Assembly (NCBI RefSeq): GCF_000763055.1
Contig: NZ_KN214137.1
Coordinates: 1-64,000 of the forward strand
Direction: 5' to 3'
DNA from: Collinsella sp. 4_8_47FAA
GTDB taxonomy: Bacteria > Actinomycetota > Coriobacteriia > Coriobacteriales > Coriobacteriaceae
DNA length: 64,000 bases
Part shown: positions 1 through 7,998 of the stretch, piece after piece
Layout: each line of letters begins with the position of its first letter
Numbering within the stretch: position 1 is the stretch's first letter
Notes under the pieces: model-generated
The model's input: only the letters and a program-made list of their open reading frames with translations
The model's database searches: none
Told to the model about the DNA's origin: nothing
Translations under genes and position numbers: made by a program

Positions 1-303
1 CCTGGGCCTCCTCGAGCAGCCGTAGCCCCTCCTGTGCGAGCAGCCGTTGCAGCACCTCGGCCACGCGGAGAGCCTGGGGCAGGCCCCCGACAGGTCCGCG
101 GGCGCGGGCTCGCCGTAGCGCGAGCGCGGCGCGGTGACGTAGCGGTGCGCCGCCACCTCCCTGGTCACGGTCGAGGGCGACCTGCCGAGCTCCGCGGCGA
201 TCTCGCGGGCGCTGCGGTTGCGGTCGAGCATCCTCTCGACCGTGTTCCTCTCGTGCCTCGTGAGCCTCCCGTACGACCTTCCGGACGGCTTGGGTCTGGA
301 CAT
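1..303 (-). pseudogene. IS30-type transposase, N-terminal part (cut by window edge)
   Basis: An open frame runs leftward from an ATG at 303 to the window edge, giving 101 residues with no stop. The N-terminus resembles the IS30 helix-turn-helix: a LTRHERNTVERML segment, then REIAAELGRSPSTVTREV at about residues 33-50, followed by a Cys/Arg-rich stretch (RCCNGC, YGCSRR) usual before the IS30 catalytic domain. The DDE domain would lie outside the window, so I cannot tell whether the gene is intact. The stretch is markedly more GC-rich than the rest of the window, as expected for an acquired element. The start is supported by GGAGG-like bases just upstream (minus strand). Confidence 0.7.
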
Positions 304-368
304 GCCGGCCTCCCTCCATCGCGGGCCGGGGGATTCCGGCCCCTCTGGGGTTGCCTACCCGGATTCGC

Positions 369-410
369 GCCTCAGGACTCAGCGCAACGCGTTGCGCTGA
401 GTCCTGAGGC
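369..410. repeat. 42-bp perfect palindrome upstream of IS30-type gene
   Basis: Positions 369-389 are the exact reverse complement of 390-410, with no loop and centred on CG|CG-like bases at 389/390. Direct reading shows no mismatch; the symmetry stops at 368/411. It lies 66 bp upstream of the transposase start. It could be a palindromic insertion target, abutted inverted termini, or a hairpin insulating the element from outside transcription. There is no T-run on either side. Confidence 0.85.
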
Positions 411-473
411 TGTTGCGTTGAGATTGAAAATCAACCCTTTCCACGCACCGTAAAATCTTTTCCAAAATTGTCC

Positions 474-502
474 TTGCATCGGCGGGGGAGTTCCCGTATA
501 GT
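474..502 (+). promoter_or_regulatory. Promoter of tRNA-Ala copy 1
   Basis: TTGCAT at 474-479 and TATAGT at 497-502 are separated by 17 bp and end 12 bp before the tRNA. Both hexamers are kept in the second copy although the spacer has diverged, which supports their being the functional elements. Confidence 0.7.
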
Positions 503-514
503 ACTTTCTCGCAC

Positions 515-587
515 GGGGGCGTAGCTCAGCTGGGAGAGCGCTTGACTGGCAGTCAAGAGGTCAGGGGTTCGATCCCCCTCGTCTCCA
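515..587 (+). tRNA. tRNA-Ala (anticodon GGC), copy 1
   Basis: The 73-nt cloverleaf folds fully: 7-bp acceptor, anticodon stem CTTGA/TCAAG with loop CTGGCAG giving anticodon GGC, and T-arm AGGGG/CCCCT. A G3:U70 pair in the acceptor stem is the classic alanine identity element. The 3' CCA is not encoded (the next bases are CCC), so it must be added after transcription. Identical in sequence to the copy at 1502-1574. Confidence 0.95.
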
Positions 588-602
588 CCCGAGCATTGAA
601 TG

Positions 603-631
603 AGGCTCCAACGCAAGTTGGGGCCTTTTTT
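603..631 (+). terminator. Terminator after tRNA-Ala copy 1
   Basis: GGCTCCAAC and GTTGGGGCC form a stem (one G-T pair) with a GCAA loop, followed by six T residues. It lies 16 bp beyond the tRNA end and is duplicated exactly after the second tRNA-Ala. Confidence 0.85.
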
Positions 632-754
632 CATATCTATCGATTTACACCATGTGTTGACTGGGCAGCATCTTGGCGACATACCCATTGTTAATTACGA
701 ATATGAATGTTAATAACTTTACGTTTCTGGATAGCAAACCTAGTCTGCAGCGCC

Positions 755-788
755 AATAACAAAGAGGCCGGGCGTAATGCCCGGCCTC
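755..788 (-). terminator. Terminator of the CAU tRNA
   Basis: A perfect 10-bp stem (764-773 with 779-788, GAGGCCGGGC/GCCCGGCCTC) with a 5-nt loop lies just beyond the 3' end of the leftward tRNA. On the minus strand it is followed by TTTGTTATT. Confidence 0.8.
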
Positions 789-797
789 GAAATACTC

Positions 798-873
798 TGG
801 TGGGCCCTCCGGGATTCGAACCCAGAACCCAGGGATTATGAGTCCCCTGCGCTAACCGTTGCGCCAAGAGCCC
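798..873 (-). tRNA. tRNA with CAU anticodon (Met or Ile2)
   Basis: Read leftward, the sequence folds into a tRNA with acceptor GGGCTCT/AGGGCCC, D-stem GCGC/GCGC, anticodon loop CTCATAA (anticodon CAU) and T-arm CTGGG/CCCGG, with CCA encoded at 800-798. CAU is shared by elongator Met, initiator Met and lysidine-modified Ile2. I cannot separate elongator Met from Ile2 with confidence; the initiator is less likely because 1:72 is a G-C pair. It sits between the two tRNA-Ala cassettes. Confidence 0.88.
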
Positions 874-1444
874 TTATGAACGGTGAATGCAATTCTAGCA
901 AAGGCAACTCAGGCCTAATTTCTTCGCTTCACGTCGTGAAATACTACCATGCACGAGCAAGTCGCACAACGCAAGATCAAGTTCGATGCTAAACAACAGC
1001 TAATCTAGGCCCGTCGCAGATAAGAAGTGTTTTATAAAAAGTTAAGGCCTTAAAATCAGGGCTTCAAGACATTTCAGCGTGAAATCAACCTGATGCCATT
1101 TCAAAACCATGCTGGTTTACTACGACGGATTGGCGACCTTCAACCACCGCGTGTTCTCAGTTTGCAAAACCGCAGGTAGAGAGTCCGACGGTTACACGAA
1201 AAGGCGTGCGTGGTCGAACATTCAAGATACATCGTAGTAAACCGGCATAGTTCTGAGGCGCAGATGAGGGACGGCTCGCAATCGGACCCGATAATGGGAC
1301 TGGCGACGCATAGGAAATCCGGTTGCGCGGAGAGGGTCGCGTTCCGCGCGCCAAGTCGGCCGGCGTAGGGGCCGTGCGGGGGCCAGGCGCTCCGCAGGCT
1401 GGCCCGGCCCCGCGGGACTCCGGCGCCCGCCCCCCCCGGAAAGT
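874..1444. other. Gene-free insert between tRNA cassettes
   Basis: No convincing gene is present. The left part (874-1100) is AT-richer. An inverted repeat spans 1101-1256. From about 1320 to 1440 the DNA becomes extremely GC-rich with runs of C and G, unlike its surroundings. Open frames here are short or arise only from the GC-rich stretch. The region looks like remnants of inserted DNA. Confidence 0.5.
1101..1256. repeat. Inverted repeat remnant (25-bp arms)
   Basis: Arms 1101-1125 and 1232-1256 are reverse complements at 22 of 25 positions, with a 106-bp unmatched interior. Both arms, read outward-to-inward, can encode the same short peptide start (M-[LP]-V-Y-Y-D), suggesting the arms derive from two copies of one sequence. 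No flanking target duplication was recognised. It may be a small non-autonomous element or two inverted gene fragments. Confidence 0.5.
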
Positions 1445-1460
1445 TTTTCCAAAATTGTCC

Positions 1461-1489
1461 TTGCATCGCCGTCCGAGTTCCCGTATAGT
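1461..1489 (+). promoter_or_regulatory. Promoter of tRNA-Ala copy 2
   Basis: TTGCAT (1461-1466) and TATAGT (1484-1489) with a 17-bp spacer, matching copy 1 in both hexamers. Confidence 0.7.
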
Positions 1490-1501
1490 ACTTCTTCGCA
1501 C

Positions 1502-1574
1502 GGGGGCGTAGCTCAGCTGGGAGAGCGCTTGACTGGCAGTCAAGAGGTCAGGGGTTCGATCCCCCTCGTCTCCA
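1502..1574 (+). tRNA. tRNA-Ala (anticodon GGC), copy 2
   Basis: Base-for-base identical to the tRNA at 515-587, including the G3:U70 pair, GGC anticodon and lack of an encoded CCA. Confidence 0.95.
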
Positions 1575-1589
1575 CCCGAGCATTGAATG

Positions 1590-1618
1590 AGGCTCCAACG
1601 CAAGTTGGGGCCTTTTTT
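1590..1618 (+). terminator. Terminator after tRNA-Ala copy 2
   Basis: Same GGCTCCAAC/GTTGGGGCC stem and six-T tail as at 603-631. It separates the tRNA from the ABC-F gene starting at 1650. Confidence 0.85.
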
Positions 1619-1649
1619 CATATAGGAACACAAGGTCAAAGGCGGCAGC

Positions 1650-3677
1650 ATGATCCTCCTGGTCGACAAGATCGAAAAAAGCTTCGGCGCGCGCGTCCTC
1701 TTTAGCGGCGCGTCCTTCCAGATCAACCCCGGCGAGCGCTTCGCGCTCGTGGGCCCTAACGGCGCCGGCAAAACAACCATGCTCAAAATCATCATGGGCA
1801 TCGACAGCCCAGACGCCGGCCAGGTCCAGTACGCCAAGGACTGCCAGGTGGGCTACCTAGAGCAGGAAACCAACCTGGAGCAAAAGGACACCACCATTCT
1901 CGCCGAGGTCATGGCCGCCGCCAAGGAAATCCGCCGCATGGGAGAGCGCGCCAACGAGCTGCAGGCTCAGATCACCGAGCTCTCCGAACAGGGCAAAGAC
2001 GTCGACGCACTCCTCAACGAGTACGGCATGGTCCAGGACCGCTTTGAACACCTGGGCGGCTACGAGCTCGAGAGCAACGCCCGCAAGATCCTGTCCGGCC
2101 TGGGATTTAAGGTCACCGACTTTGAGCGCCCGTGCTCCGAGTTCTCGGGCGGCTGGCAGATGCGCATCGCGCTCGCCAAGCTCTTCCTGCGCCACCCCGA
2201 CCTGCTGCTTCTGGACGAGCCCACCAACCACCTGGATCTCGAAAGCGTCCAGTGGTTGCGCGGCTTTATCGCCAACTACGACGGCGCCGTGCTCATCGTC
2301 AGCCACGACCGCGCCTTCATGGACGCCTGCGTCGACCACGTCGCCGCGCTCGAAAACCGTCGCGTGACCACCTACACCGGCAACTACAGCAGCTACCTCA
2401 AACAACGCGAGGACAACCTGGAGCAGATGCGCGCCAAGCGCGCCGCCCAGGAGCGCGACATCGCCCACATGCAGGTCTTCGTCGACAAGTTCCGCTATAA
2501 GCCCACCAAGGCCGCCCAGGCGCAGGAGCGCATCCGCAAGATCGAGCAGATCAAAAAGGAGCTCGTCATCCTGCCCGAGGGCCACAAGCACATCGACTTT
2601 AAGTTCCCTGACCCGCCGCGCTCCGGCGACATGGTCGTGGGGCTCGAGGGCGTCTCCAAGTCCTACGGCGAAAAGCACATCTACAGCGACATCGACCTCA
2701 AGCTCTACCGCGGCGAGCACGTGGCACTCGTCGGCCCCAACGGCGCCGGCAAGTCCACGCTCATGAAGATTATCGCCGGACTGGAGCCGCCCACCACCGG
2801 AACCCGGGACCTGGGAACCAACGTGGGCGTGGCCTATTACGCCCAGCACGCGCTCGAGGGCATGACCGAGTCCAATACCGTCCTGCAAGAGATCGACACC
2901 GTTATGCCCAAGTGGACCGTGCCGCAGCAGCGCAGCCTGCTGGGCGCCTTCCTGTTTAGCGACAACGATTCCATCGAGAAGCAGGTTCGCGTCCTCTCCG
3001 GTGGCGAAAAGGCGCGTCTGGCCCTGGCAAAGATGCTCGTGGCCCCCGAGGCACTCCTGTGCCTGGACGAGCCCACCAACCACCTAGACATCGACTCGGT
3101 GGACATGCTCGAGAATGCCCTGCAAAGCTTCCCCGGCACCATCGTGCTGATCAGCCACGACGAGCACCTGGTACGTGCCGTGGCCAATCGCGTAATCGAC
3201 ATCCGCGATGGTAACGTCACGGTCTACGACGGCGACTACGACTACTACCTCTACAAGCGCGAGGACCTCGCGGCCCGCGCCGCCGCCGAGGCGGCAGGGG
3301 AGAGTGCGCCAGCGGCGGGCAAGCCCGCCTGCGCCGCCCAGGCCAACACCCCCGTCGTAGCACCCAAGCCCGCCGAGGGCAAAAAGACCAAGGAGCAAAA
3401 GCGTGCCGAGGCTCAGGCCCGTGCCGCGCTCAACAAAAAGCTCAAGGGCGTGCGCAACCAGCTCAAGAAGATCGAGACGGAGCTCGATAAAAAGCGAGCC
3501 CGCTATGACGAGCTTATGGAATTGATGGCAAGCGAAGAGCTTTATGCCGATCAGGACAAGTTCAACGCCGCGCTGGGGGAATATAACGGCCTTAAGCAAG
3601 AGCTGCCCAAGCTCGAGGACGAATGGCTGGAGCTTTCCACCCAGATCGAAGAGGAGACCGCACGTGAACTCTCGTAA
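1650..3677 (+). CDS. ABC-F family ATPase (ribosome-associated)
   Basis: A 675-residue protein with two ABC ATPase cassettes and no membrane helices, the ABC-F layout of translation factors acting on the ribosome. Walker A motifs GPNGAGKT lie at residues 35-42 and near 362; signatures FSGGW near 165 and LSGGEK near 449; both Walker B regions read LDEPTNHLD (near 190 and 472). The lysine-rich linker between the cassettes (about 240-310) is the element that reaches toward the tRNA sites. An Ala-rich stretch then leads to a C-terminal coiled coil (about 590-675), as in Uup-type members. Subfamily and any antibiotic protection role cannot be told from sequence. The next gene overlaps its end by 14 nt. 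Confidence 0.9.
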   Translation: MILLVDKIEKSFGARVLFSGASFQINPGERFALVGPNGAGKTTMLKIIMGIDSPDAGQVQYAKDCQVGYLEQETNLEQKDTTILAEVMAAAKEIRRMGERANELQAQITELSEQGKDVDALLNEYGMVQDRFEHLGGYELESNARKILSGLGFKVTDFERPCSEFSGGWQMRIALAKLFLRHPDLLLLDEPTNHLDLESVQWLRGFIANYDGAVLIVSHDRAFMDACVDHVAALENRRVTTYTGNYSSYLKQREDNLEQMRAKRAAQERDIAHMQVFVDKFRYKPTKAAQAQERIRKIEQIKKELVILPEGHKHIDFKFPDPPRSGDMVVGLEGVSKSYGEKHIYSDIDLKLYRGEHVALVGPNGAGKSTLMKIIAGLEPPTTGTRDLGTNVGVAYYAQHALEGMTESNTVLQEIDTVMPKWTVPQQRSLLGAFLFSDNDSIEKQVRVLSGGEKARLALAKMLVAPEALLCLDEPTNHLDIDSVDMLENALQSFPGTIVLISHDEHLVRAVANRVIDIRDGNVTVYDGDYDYYLYKREDLAARAAAEAAGESAPAAGKPACAAQANTPVVAPKPAEGKKTKEQKRAEAQARAALNKKLKGVRNQLKKIETELDKKRARYDELMELMASEELYADQDKFNAALGEYNGLKQELPKLEDEWLELSTQIEEETARELS

Positions 3678-3960
3678 GGCCGCTGCCGTGGCGATGAGCA
3701 TCATCGCCATCGCCTGTCGCATCTGCGGCATTTTTATGAGTGCGATGACCGTGCTGTTGTGCTTTAGCGGCCTCACCGCCAAGCTGCAGATCGTGGGCTT
3801 TATCGTTGAGCTTTCGCGCGCGCTGCCGAACGCCATCGCCGGCTACGGCGTCATCACGTCGCCCTTTGGCGGTGTGTTCCGCCTGGATTATGCTATCGTC
3901 GCCGTCATTCTGTTTGTAATTGACCACCTGCTCACGCGCGCTTCGCGCCACGTCCGCTAG
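3664..3960 (+). CDS. Small membrane protein of unknown function
   Basis: A 98-residue protein. I chose the GTG at 3664 because AGAGGAG lies seven bases upstream; longer upstream frames merely overlap the ABC-F gene. Two hydrophobic segments (about residues 8-35 and 72-90) suggest an integral membrane protein, with a short loop containing [10 protein letters not shown] between. I do not recognise the family. It overlaps the ABC-F stop by 14 nt and is followed 9 bp later by an M50 protease, so the three are probably co-transcribed. Confidence 0.65.
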   Translation: MNSRKAAAVAMSIIAIACRICGIFMSAMTVLLCFSGLTAKLQIVGFIVELSRALPNAIAGYGVITSPFGGVFRLDYAIVAVILFVIDHLLTRASRHVR

Positions 3961-3969
3961 GGGAGCGCC

Positions 3970-4653
3970 ATGTCCAGCAGCTACATCATGAACCTGCTCG
4001 CCAGCGCCGTCGCCGTCATTGTGGGCATCGTCATCCACGAGAGCGCGCACGCCGCCGCGGCCTGGGCACTCGGCGATAAGACGGCCCGTTCGCGCGGTCG
4101 TGTCTCGCTCAACCCGCTCAACCATATCGACCCATTCGGTACCATTCTCCTGCCGCTGCTGATGCTCGCCGCCGGAGGCCCGGTGTTCGCCTTTGCCAAG
4201 CCGGTGCCTGTCTACCTCAACAACCTCAAGCACCCCAAGCGCGACGAGGTCCTGGTGAGCGTTGCCGGCCCCGCATCGAACATCGCGCTCGCCTGTCTTG
4301 CCGCGGTCCTCATGCGCCTAGCCTATGGCAGCCTCTACACCAGCATGTCCTTTGCCCTGGCGTCACAGATCATGAACTTCGGAGCCACCTTTATCGTGGT
4401 CAACCTGTCGCTCGCGTTCTTCAACCTCATCCCGATCCCGCCGCTCGATGGCTCATCGATCATCGTGCCCTTCCTCAAGGGCAAGGCGCTCAACAACTAT
4501 TACCGTCTGCAGCAATACGCTATGCCCATCCTCATCCTGGTGCTGTACCTGCTGCCCATGTGGACCGGCATCGATGTAATCGACCGCTATTTCGACGTTA
4601 CCGTGTATCCGCTCGCTGAGCAGCTGCTCAACTTCGCAATCGCCGGCATCTAA
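3970..4653 (+). CDS. M50-family site-2-type membrane metalloprotease
   Basis: A 227-residue polytopic membrane protein of the compact YwhC-like M50 group. The zinc-binding HExxH motif reads HESAH at residues 23-27 inside the first helix, and the third ligand lies in NLIPIPPLDG near residues 152-161 (D160). Such proteases cut within or near the membrane; the substrate is unknown. No PDZ or CBS domain is present. It is separated from scpA by 84 bp containing a small stem-loop (4668-4686) without a T-tract, so read-through to scpAB is likely. Confidence 0.88.
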   Translation: MSSSYIMNLLASAVAVIVGIVIHESAHAAAAWALGDKTARSRGRVSLNPLNHIDPFGTILLPLLMLAAGGPVFAFAKPVPVYLNNLKHPKRDEVLVSVAGPASNIALACLAAVLMRLAYGSLYTSMSFALASQIMNFGATFIVVNLSLAFFNLIPIPPLDGSSIIVPFLKGKALNNYYRLQQYAMPILILVLYLLPMWTGIDVIDRYFDVTVYPLAEQLLNFAIAGI

Positions 4654-4737
4654 GGTAAACTTACAGGTCGACCGTGCAAAACGGTCGTAACATGCACTCA
4701 AACCGCGCCGCGAAGGCGCCGTCAAAGGAGGTCGAAG

Positions 4738-5550
4738 ATGTCGTATCGCGTGTCGACGCAGGTCTACAGCGGACCGTTCGACCTGCTGCTGCAGCTGGTA
4801 ACCCGCCAAAAAGTTGATATCGGCGCCATCTCGATCAGCGAGGTGGCCGAGCAATACCTGGCCGAGGCCGAGCGCATCGAGGCGCTGGACCTGGACGTGG
4901 CGAGCGACTTTTTGCTGGTCGCGGCAACCCTTTTGGATATCAAGGCCGCCTCTCTGGTGCCGCAGGAGGCCCCGCGCAAAGTCGATGACGACGATGACGA
5001 GTTCGACGAAGACCTTGAGGAGCTCAGCACGCTTGACGGCGACGCGCTGCGTGAGGTCCTGATCCAGCGCCTGATTGCCTACAAGCAGTTTAAAGGCGCG
5101 GCTGCGGCCCTCGGTGCGCGCATGCAGGCCGAAAGCCGCATGCATCCGCGCGTGGCCGGCCCCGACCCCGAGTTCCTAGGCCTTATGCCCGACTATCTTG
5201 CCGGCATCACGCTGCGCGGTCTCGCCGTCATCTGTGCCGACCTGGATGGCAAGCGACAGACCTTCCTGCTCGAGGCCGAGCACGTGGCGCCGCATCGCGT
5301 ACCGCTCGACTTGACCGTGGCCTCAGTCGACCGCTTTACCATGACGCACCAAACCTGCACCTTCCGCGAGCTACTGGACGGCGATGCCACCACCGAGCAG
5401 CTCGTCGTCACCTTCCTAGCTATGCTTGAGCTCGCCAAGCGCGGCTCGCTCACGCTGAGCCAGGACGAGATCTTTGGAACCATCCGCATCAACCGCGTCG
5501 AGGGCGCCGAGGCCTATGTGCCCGGCGAGGGCCCCGAGCTCACCGAATAG
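4738..5550 (+). CDS. scpA: Segregation and condensation protein A
   Basis: This is the kleisin subunit that bridges the SMC heads in the bacterial condensin complex. The 270-residue protein has the typical N-terminal FDLLLQLVTRQKVDI segment that binds the SMC neck, an acidic centre (DDDDDEFDEDLEEL, about residues 84-97) and a C-terminal winged helix. A strong AAAGGAGG lies nine bases before the ATG. scpB follows 11 bp later, the usual pairing. Confidence 0.93.
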   Translation: MSYRVSTQVYSGPFDLLLQLVTRQKVDIGAISISEVAEQYLAEAERIEALDLDVASDFLLVAATLLDIKAASLVPQEAPRKVDDDDDEFDEDLEELSTLDGDALREVLIQRLIAYKQFKGAAAALGARMQAESRMHPRVAGPDPEFLGLMPDYLAGITLRGLAVICADLDGKRQTFLLEAEHVAPHRVPLDLTVASVDRFTMTHQTCTFRELLDGDATTEQLVVTFLAMLELAKRGSLTLSQDEIFGTIRINRVEGAEAYVPGEGPELTE

Positions 5551-5561
5551 GAGCCGCAACC

Positions 5562-6281
5562 ATGTCAACCCTTTCCACGCTGGAGGCAAACAGCCTCAAA
5601 GGCGCCCTCGAGGCGCTGCTGCTGGTGTCGAGCGACCCCGTGAGCGCACCCGCGCTGGCAGGTGCGTTGGATATCGCCCCGGGCGAATGCGCGTCGCTGC
5701 TCGCCGAGCTCAAGGTTGAGTATGAGGAGGCCAACCGCGGCTTTCAGCTGCGCGAGGTCGCCGGCGGCTGGCGCCTGTTTACTCACCCCGCCTACCACGA
5801 CGTGGTCGAGGCCTACGTGCTGAGCTGGGACACGCAAAAGCTGTCGCAAGCGGCGCTCGAAACCCTGGCCGTCATCGCATACCACCAGCCTGTGACGCGC
5901 GAGGTGGTCAAGGGCATCCGTGGCGTCAATTCCGACGGCGTCATTGCGTCACTCGTCGACAAGGGCCTGGTGCGTGAGCTCGGCCGCGACCCCCAGCGCG
6001 GTCAAGCCATCATCTACGGCACGACCAACGCCTTCTTGGAAAAATTCGGCCTGCGCTCCACCCGTGATCTGCCCGATCTGGAGCAGTTTGCCCCCGACGA
6101 GCAGTCGCGTCAGTTTATCCGCGAGCGCCTGAGCGGCCGCAGTATTCAGTCCACGCTCGAGGAGCAGGCCGAAGACCTGGACGAAGAGCGCGAACTGCTC
6201 GATACCGATGTTGAGGACACCGATGAAGAGGAGCTTCTGCTCACAGGTGCTACCTCGGAGGATATACATGACGAGGACTAA
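5562..6281 (+). CDS. scpB: Segregation and condensation protein B
   Basis: A 239-residue partner of ScpA with two winged-helix domains; the family core LAVIAYHQPVTREVVKGIRG is clear around residues 104-123. The C-terminal 40 residues are strongly acidic (EDLDEERELLDTD, EDTDEEE), a disordered tail. It overlaps the start of the downstream pseudouridine synthase by 14 nt, implying translational coupling. Confidence 0.93.
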   Translation: MSTLSTLEANSLKGALEALLLVSSDPVSAPALAGALDIAPGECASLLAELKVEYEEANRGFQLREVAGGWRLFTHPAYHDVVEAYVLSWDTQKLSQAALETLAVIAYHQPVTREVVKGIRGVNSDGVIASLVDKGLVRELGRDPQRGQAIIYGTTNAFLEKFGLRSTRDLPDLEQFAPDEQSRQFIRERLSGRSIQSTLEEQAEDLDEERELLDTDVEDTDEEELLLTGATSEDIHDED

Positions 6282-7242
6282 CGAAGCAGGGGAGACGCGC
6301 GTCGCAAGCGCCACGGACACCGCAGCGCCCGTAGGCGACGCGGTGTCCGTCTACCCGCACACCATGCGCCTGCAGCGCTTTTTGGCGCGCGCGGGCGTGG
6401 CGAGCCGCCGCGGCTCGGAGGACCTGATGACCGCCGGTCGCGTGACCGTCAACGGCCAGGTCGCGACCGAGCTGGGCACCAAGGTCGACGTCGACCGCGA
6501 CCACATCGAGGTCGACGGCATGGTCGTCAAGCTCAACCAGGGCGCCGTGTACTTGATGCTCTACAAGCCGACCGGCTACCTCACCACCATGAGCGACCCG
6601 CAGGAGCGCCCTTGTGTGGCCGACCTGGTCCCCCGCGACCGCTTTCCGGGACTTTTCCCGGTGGGTCGCCTGGACCGCGACACCACGGGCCTTTTGCTCT
6701 TTACCACCGACGGCGACCTATCGCAGGACCTGCTGCACCCCAGCAAACACGTCTACAAGACCTACCAGGCGCTCGTGGACGGGCGACTGACCGACCGCGA
6801 TCTAGAACCGCTCCGCCGTGGCATCGAGCTCGACGACGGCCTGTGCCAGCCGGCAATCTGCCGTGTCATTAACGCGCGCGAGGCCGAGGCAGTGGCGCCG
6901 CAAGGCGTCAAGCCCGGCACCACTGCCGTCGAGGTCATCATCCGCGAGGGACGCAAGAATCAGGTCAAGCGCATGCTGAGCAAGATTCATCATCCGGTGA
7001 TCCGTCTGCACCGCTGCAACTTTGCCGGCCTGGAGCTCAAGGACGTGGCCAAGGGCTCGTGGCGCGAGCTCACCGACCGCGAGGTGCAGATCCTCAAAAG
7101 CGGTGGCATCCCGCCCAAACAGGCGAGCGCAAAGCGCAACGGCGACAAGCCCCAAGACACGCCCGCCAGCCGCACGCGTCACCACGGCAGCCACGGCTCC
7201 ACACCCAAGCGCAACACCTACCGCGAGCGATACACGGGCTAG
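6268..7242 (+). CDS. rluB: 23S rRNA pseudouridine synthase, RsuA/RluB family
   Basis: A 324-residue enzyme making pseudouridine, probably at the RluB position of 23S rRNA. An S4 RNA-binding domain (LQRFLARAGVASRR, about residues 35-48) precedes the catalytic domain; the catalytic aspartate is D136 in GRLDRDTTGL. The C-terminal 50 residues are basic and low complexity. The ATG at 6268 is preceded by TCGGAGGA, and this start is the reason for the overlap with scpB. The order scpA-scpB-rluB is conserved in many Gram-positives. Confidence 0.9.
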   Translation: MTRTNEAGETRVASATDTAAPVGDAVSVYPHTMRLQRFLARAGVASRRGSEDLMTAGRVTVNGQVATELGTKVDVDRDHIEVDGMVVKLNQGAVYLMLYKPTGYLTTMSDPQERPCVADLVPRDRFPGLFPVGRLDRDTTGLLLFTTDGDLSQDLLHPSKHVYKTYQALVDGRLTDRDLEPLRRGIELDDGLCQPAICRVINAREAEAVAPQGVKPGTTAVEVIIREGRKNQVKRMLSKIHHPVIRLHRCNFAGLELKDVAKGSWRELTDREVQILKSGGIPPKQASAKRNGDKPQDTPASRTRHHGSHGSTPKRNTYRERYTG

Positions 7243-7308
7243 GCAACCCGCCGCGCCCCAACGCCCGCGAACCATACCAGCACGTCAATCATCGAAAGGA
7301 AGCATTGC

Positions 7309-7995
7309 ATGATCGTCGCCATCGACGGCCCCGCCGGATCCGGCAAGTCCACCATCGCCAAGGAGATCGCCCGCCAGCTGGGCTTTAACAAGCTCGACAC
7401 GGGCGCTATGTACCGCGCCGTCACCTTCGCCGCGCTCGACCGCGGCATCGACCTGGACGACGAGGCGGCCATCGACGCCCTCGCCGAGCAGATCGAGATC
7501 CGCTTTACCAACGGCACCGGCGAGGACACGCGCCTGACCATTGACGGCCAGGACGCTTCGGCCGCCATCCGCACCCCGCAGGTCGACGCCAACGTGTCCA
7601 AGGTCTCGGCCTACCCGGGCGTGCGCGCCGCCATGCTCATCCACCAGCGCCGCGCCGCCGAGGACCGCGATATCGTCGCCGAGGGTCGCGACATTGGAAC
7701 CGTCGTGTTCCCTAACGCGCAGGTCAAGGTCTTCCTGACCGCCAACCCGCGCGAGCGCGCCCGCCGCCGCGTGCTGCAGCGTCACCAAAACGATGCTCAG
7801 CCGCTCACGTCCGAGCAGCTCGAAGCCGAGGTCGACGAGACCCTCGACGCCCTTAAGCAGCGCGACAAGCTTGACAGCAGCCGCGAGGTCGCCCCGCTCG
7901 TGCCCGCCGAGGACGCCGTGCACGTCGACTCCACCGCCCACACCATCGACGAGGTCGTCTCGATAATCGAGGACCTTATCAACCAAAGGAGGTAG
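7309..7995 (+). CDS. cmk: Cytidylate kinase
   Basis: Phosphorylates CMP and dCMP with ATP. The 228-residue protein begins with MIVAIDGPAGSGKST, the P-loop at residues 7-14, and contains the family motifs LDTGAMYRAVT and AEGRDIGTVVFP. A GAAAGGAAG site precedes the ATG. Only 3 bp separate it from plsC, so they share a transcript. Confidence 0.95.
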   Translation: MIVAIDGPAGSGKSTIAKEIARQLGFNKLDTGAMYRAVTFAALDRGIDLDDEAAIDALAEQIEIRFTNGTGEDTRLTIDGQDASAAIRTPQVDANVSKVSAYPGVRAAMLIHQRRAAEDRDIVAEGRDIGTVVFPNAQVKVFLTANPRERARRRVLQRHQNDAQPLTSEQLEAEVDETLDALKQRDKLDSSREVAPLVPAEDAVHVDSTAHTIDEVVSIIEDLINQRR

Positions 7996-7998
7996 CCC

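Larger units (their letters stand above)
458..636 (+). repeat. Direct repeat copy 1: tRNA-Ala cassette
   Basis: This 179-bp block recurs at 1445-1623 with the same length and about six substitutions. The tRNA, terminator and promoter hexamers are identical; the differences sit in the promoter spacer (about 482-487) and just upstream of the tRNA. The arrangement is a segmental duplication with 987 bp between equivalent positions. Confidence 0.9.
1445..1623 (+). repeat. Direct repeat copy 2: tRNA-Ala cassette
   Basis: Second copy of the 179-bp block first seen at 458-636. The boundary on the right is sharp: after the shared TTTTTTCATAT the two copies diverge at once. Confidence 0.9.

Noticed and set aside
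369..410. Reading the palindrome as abutted IS30 ends of a tandem element
   Set aside because: The right side does not continue into transposase-like sequence, so a second element copy cannot be shown.
1109..1237. 42-codon frame starting in the left arm of the inverted repeat
   Set aside because: No ribosome site, no family resemblance, and it ends inside the other arm; more likely incidental.
4668..4686. Terminator between the M50 protease and scpA
   Set aside because: The 7-bp stem CGACCGT/ACGGTCG is followed by mixed sequence without T-run, so it is at most a small stem-loop.
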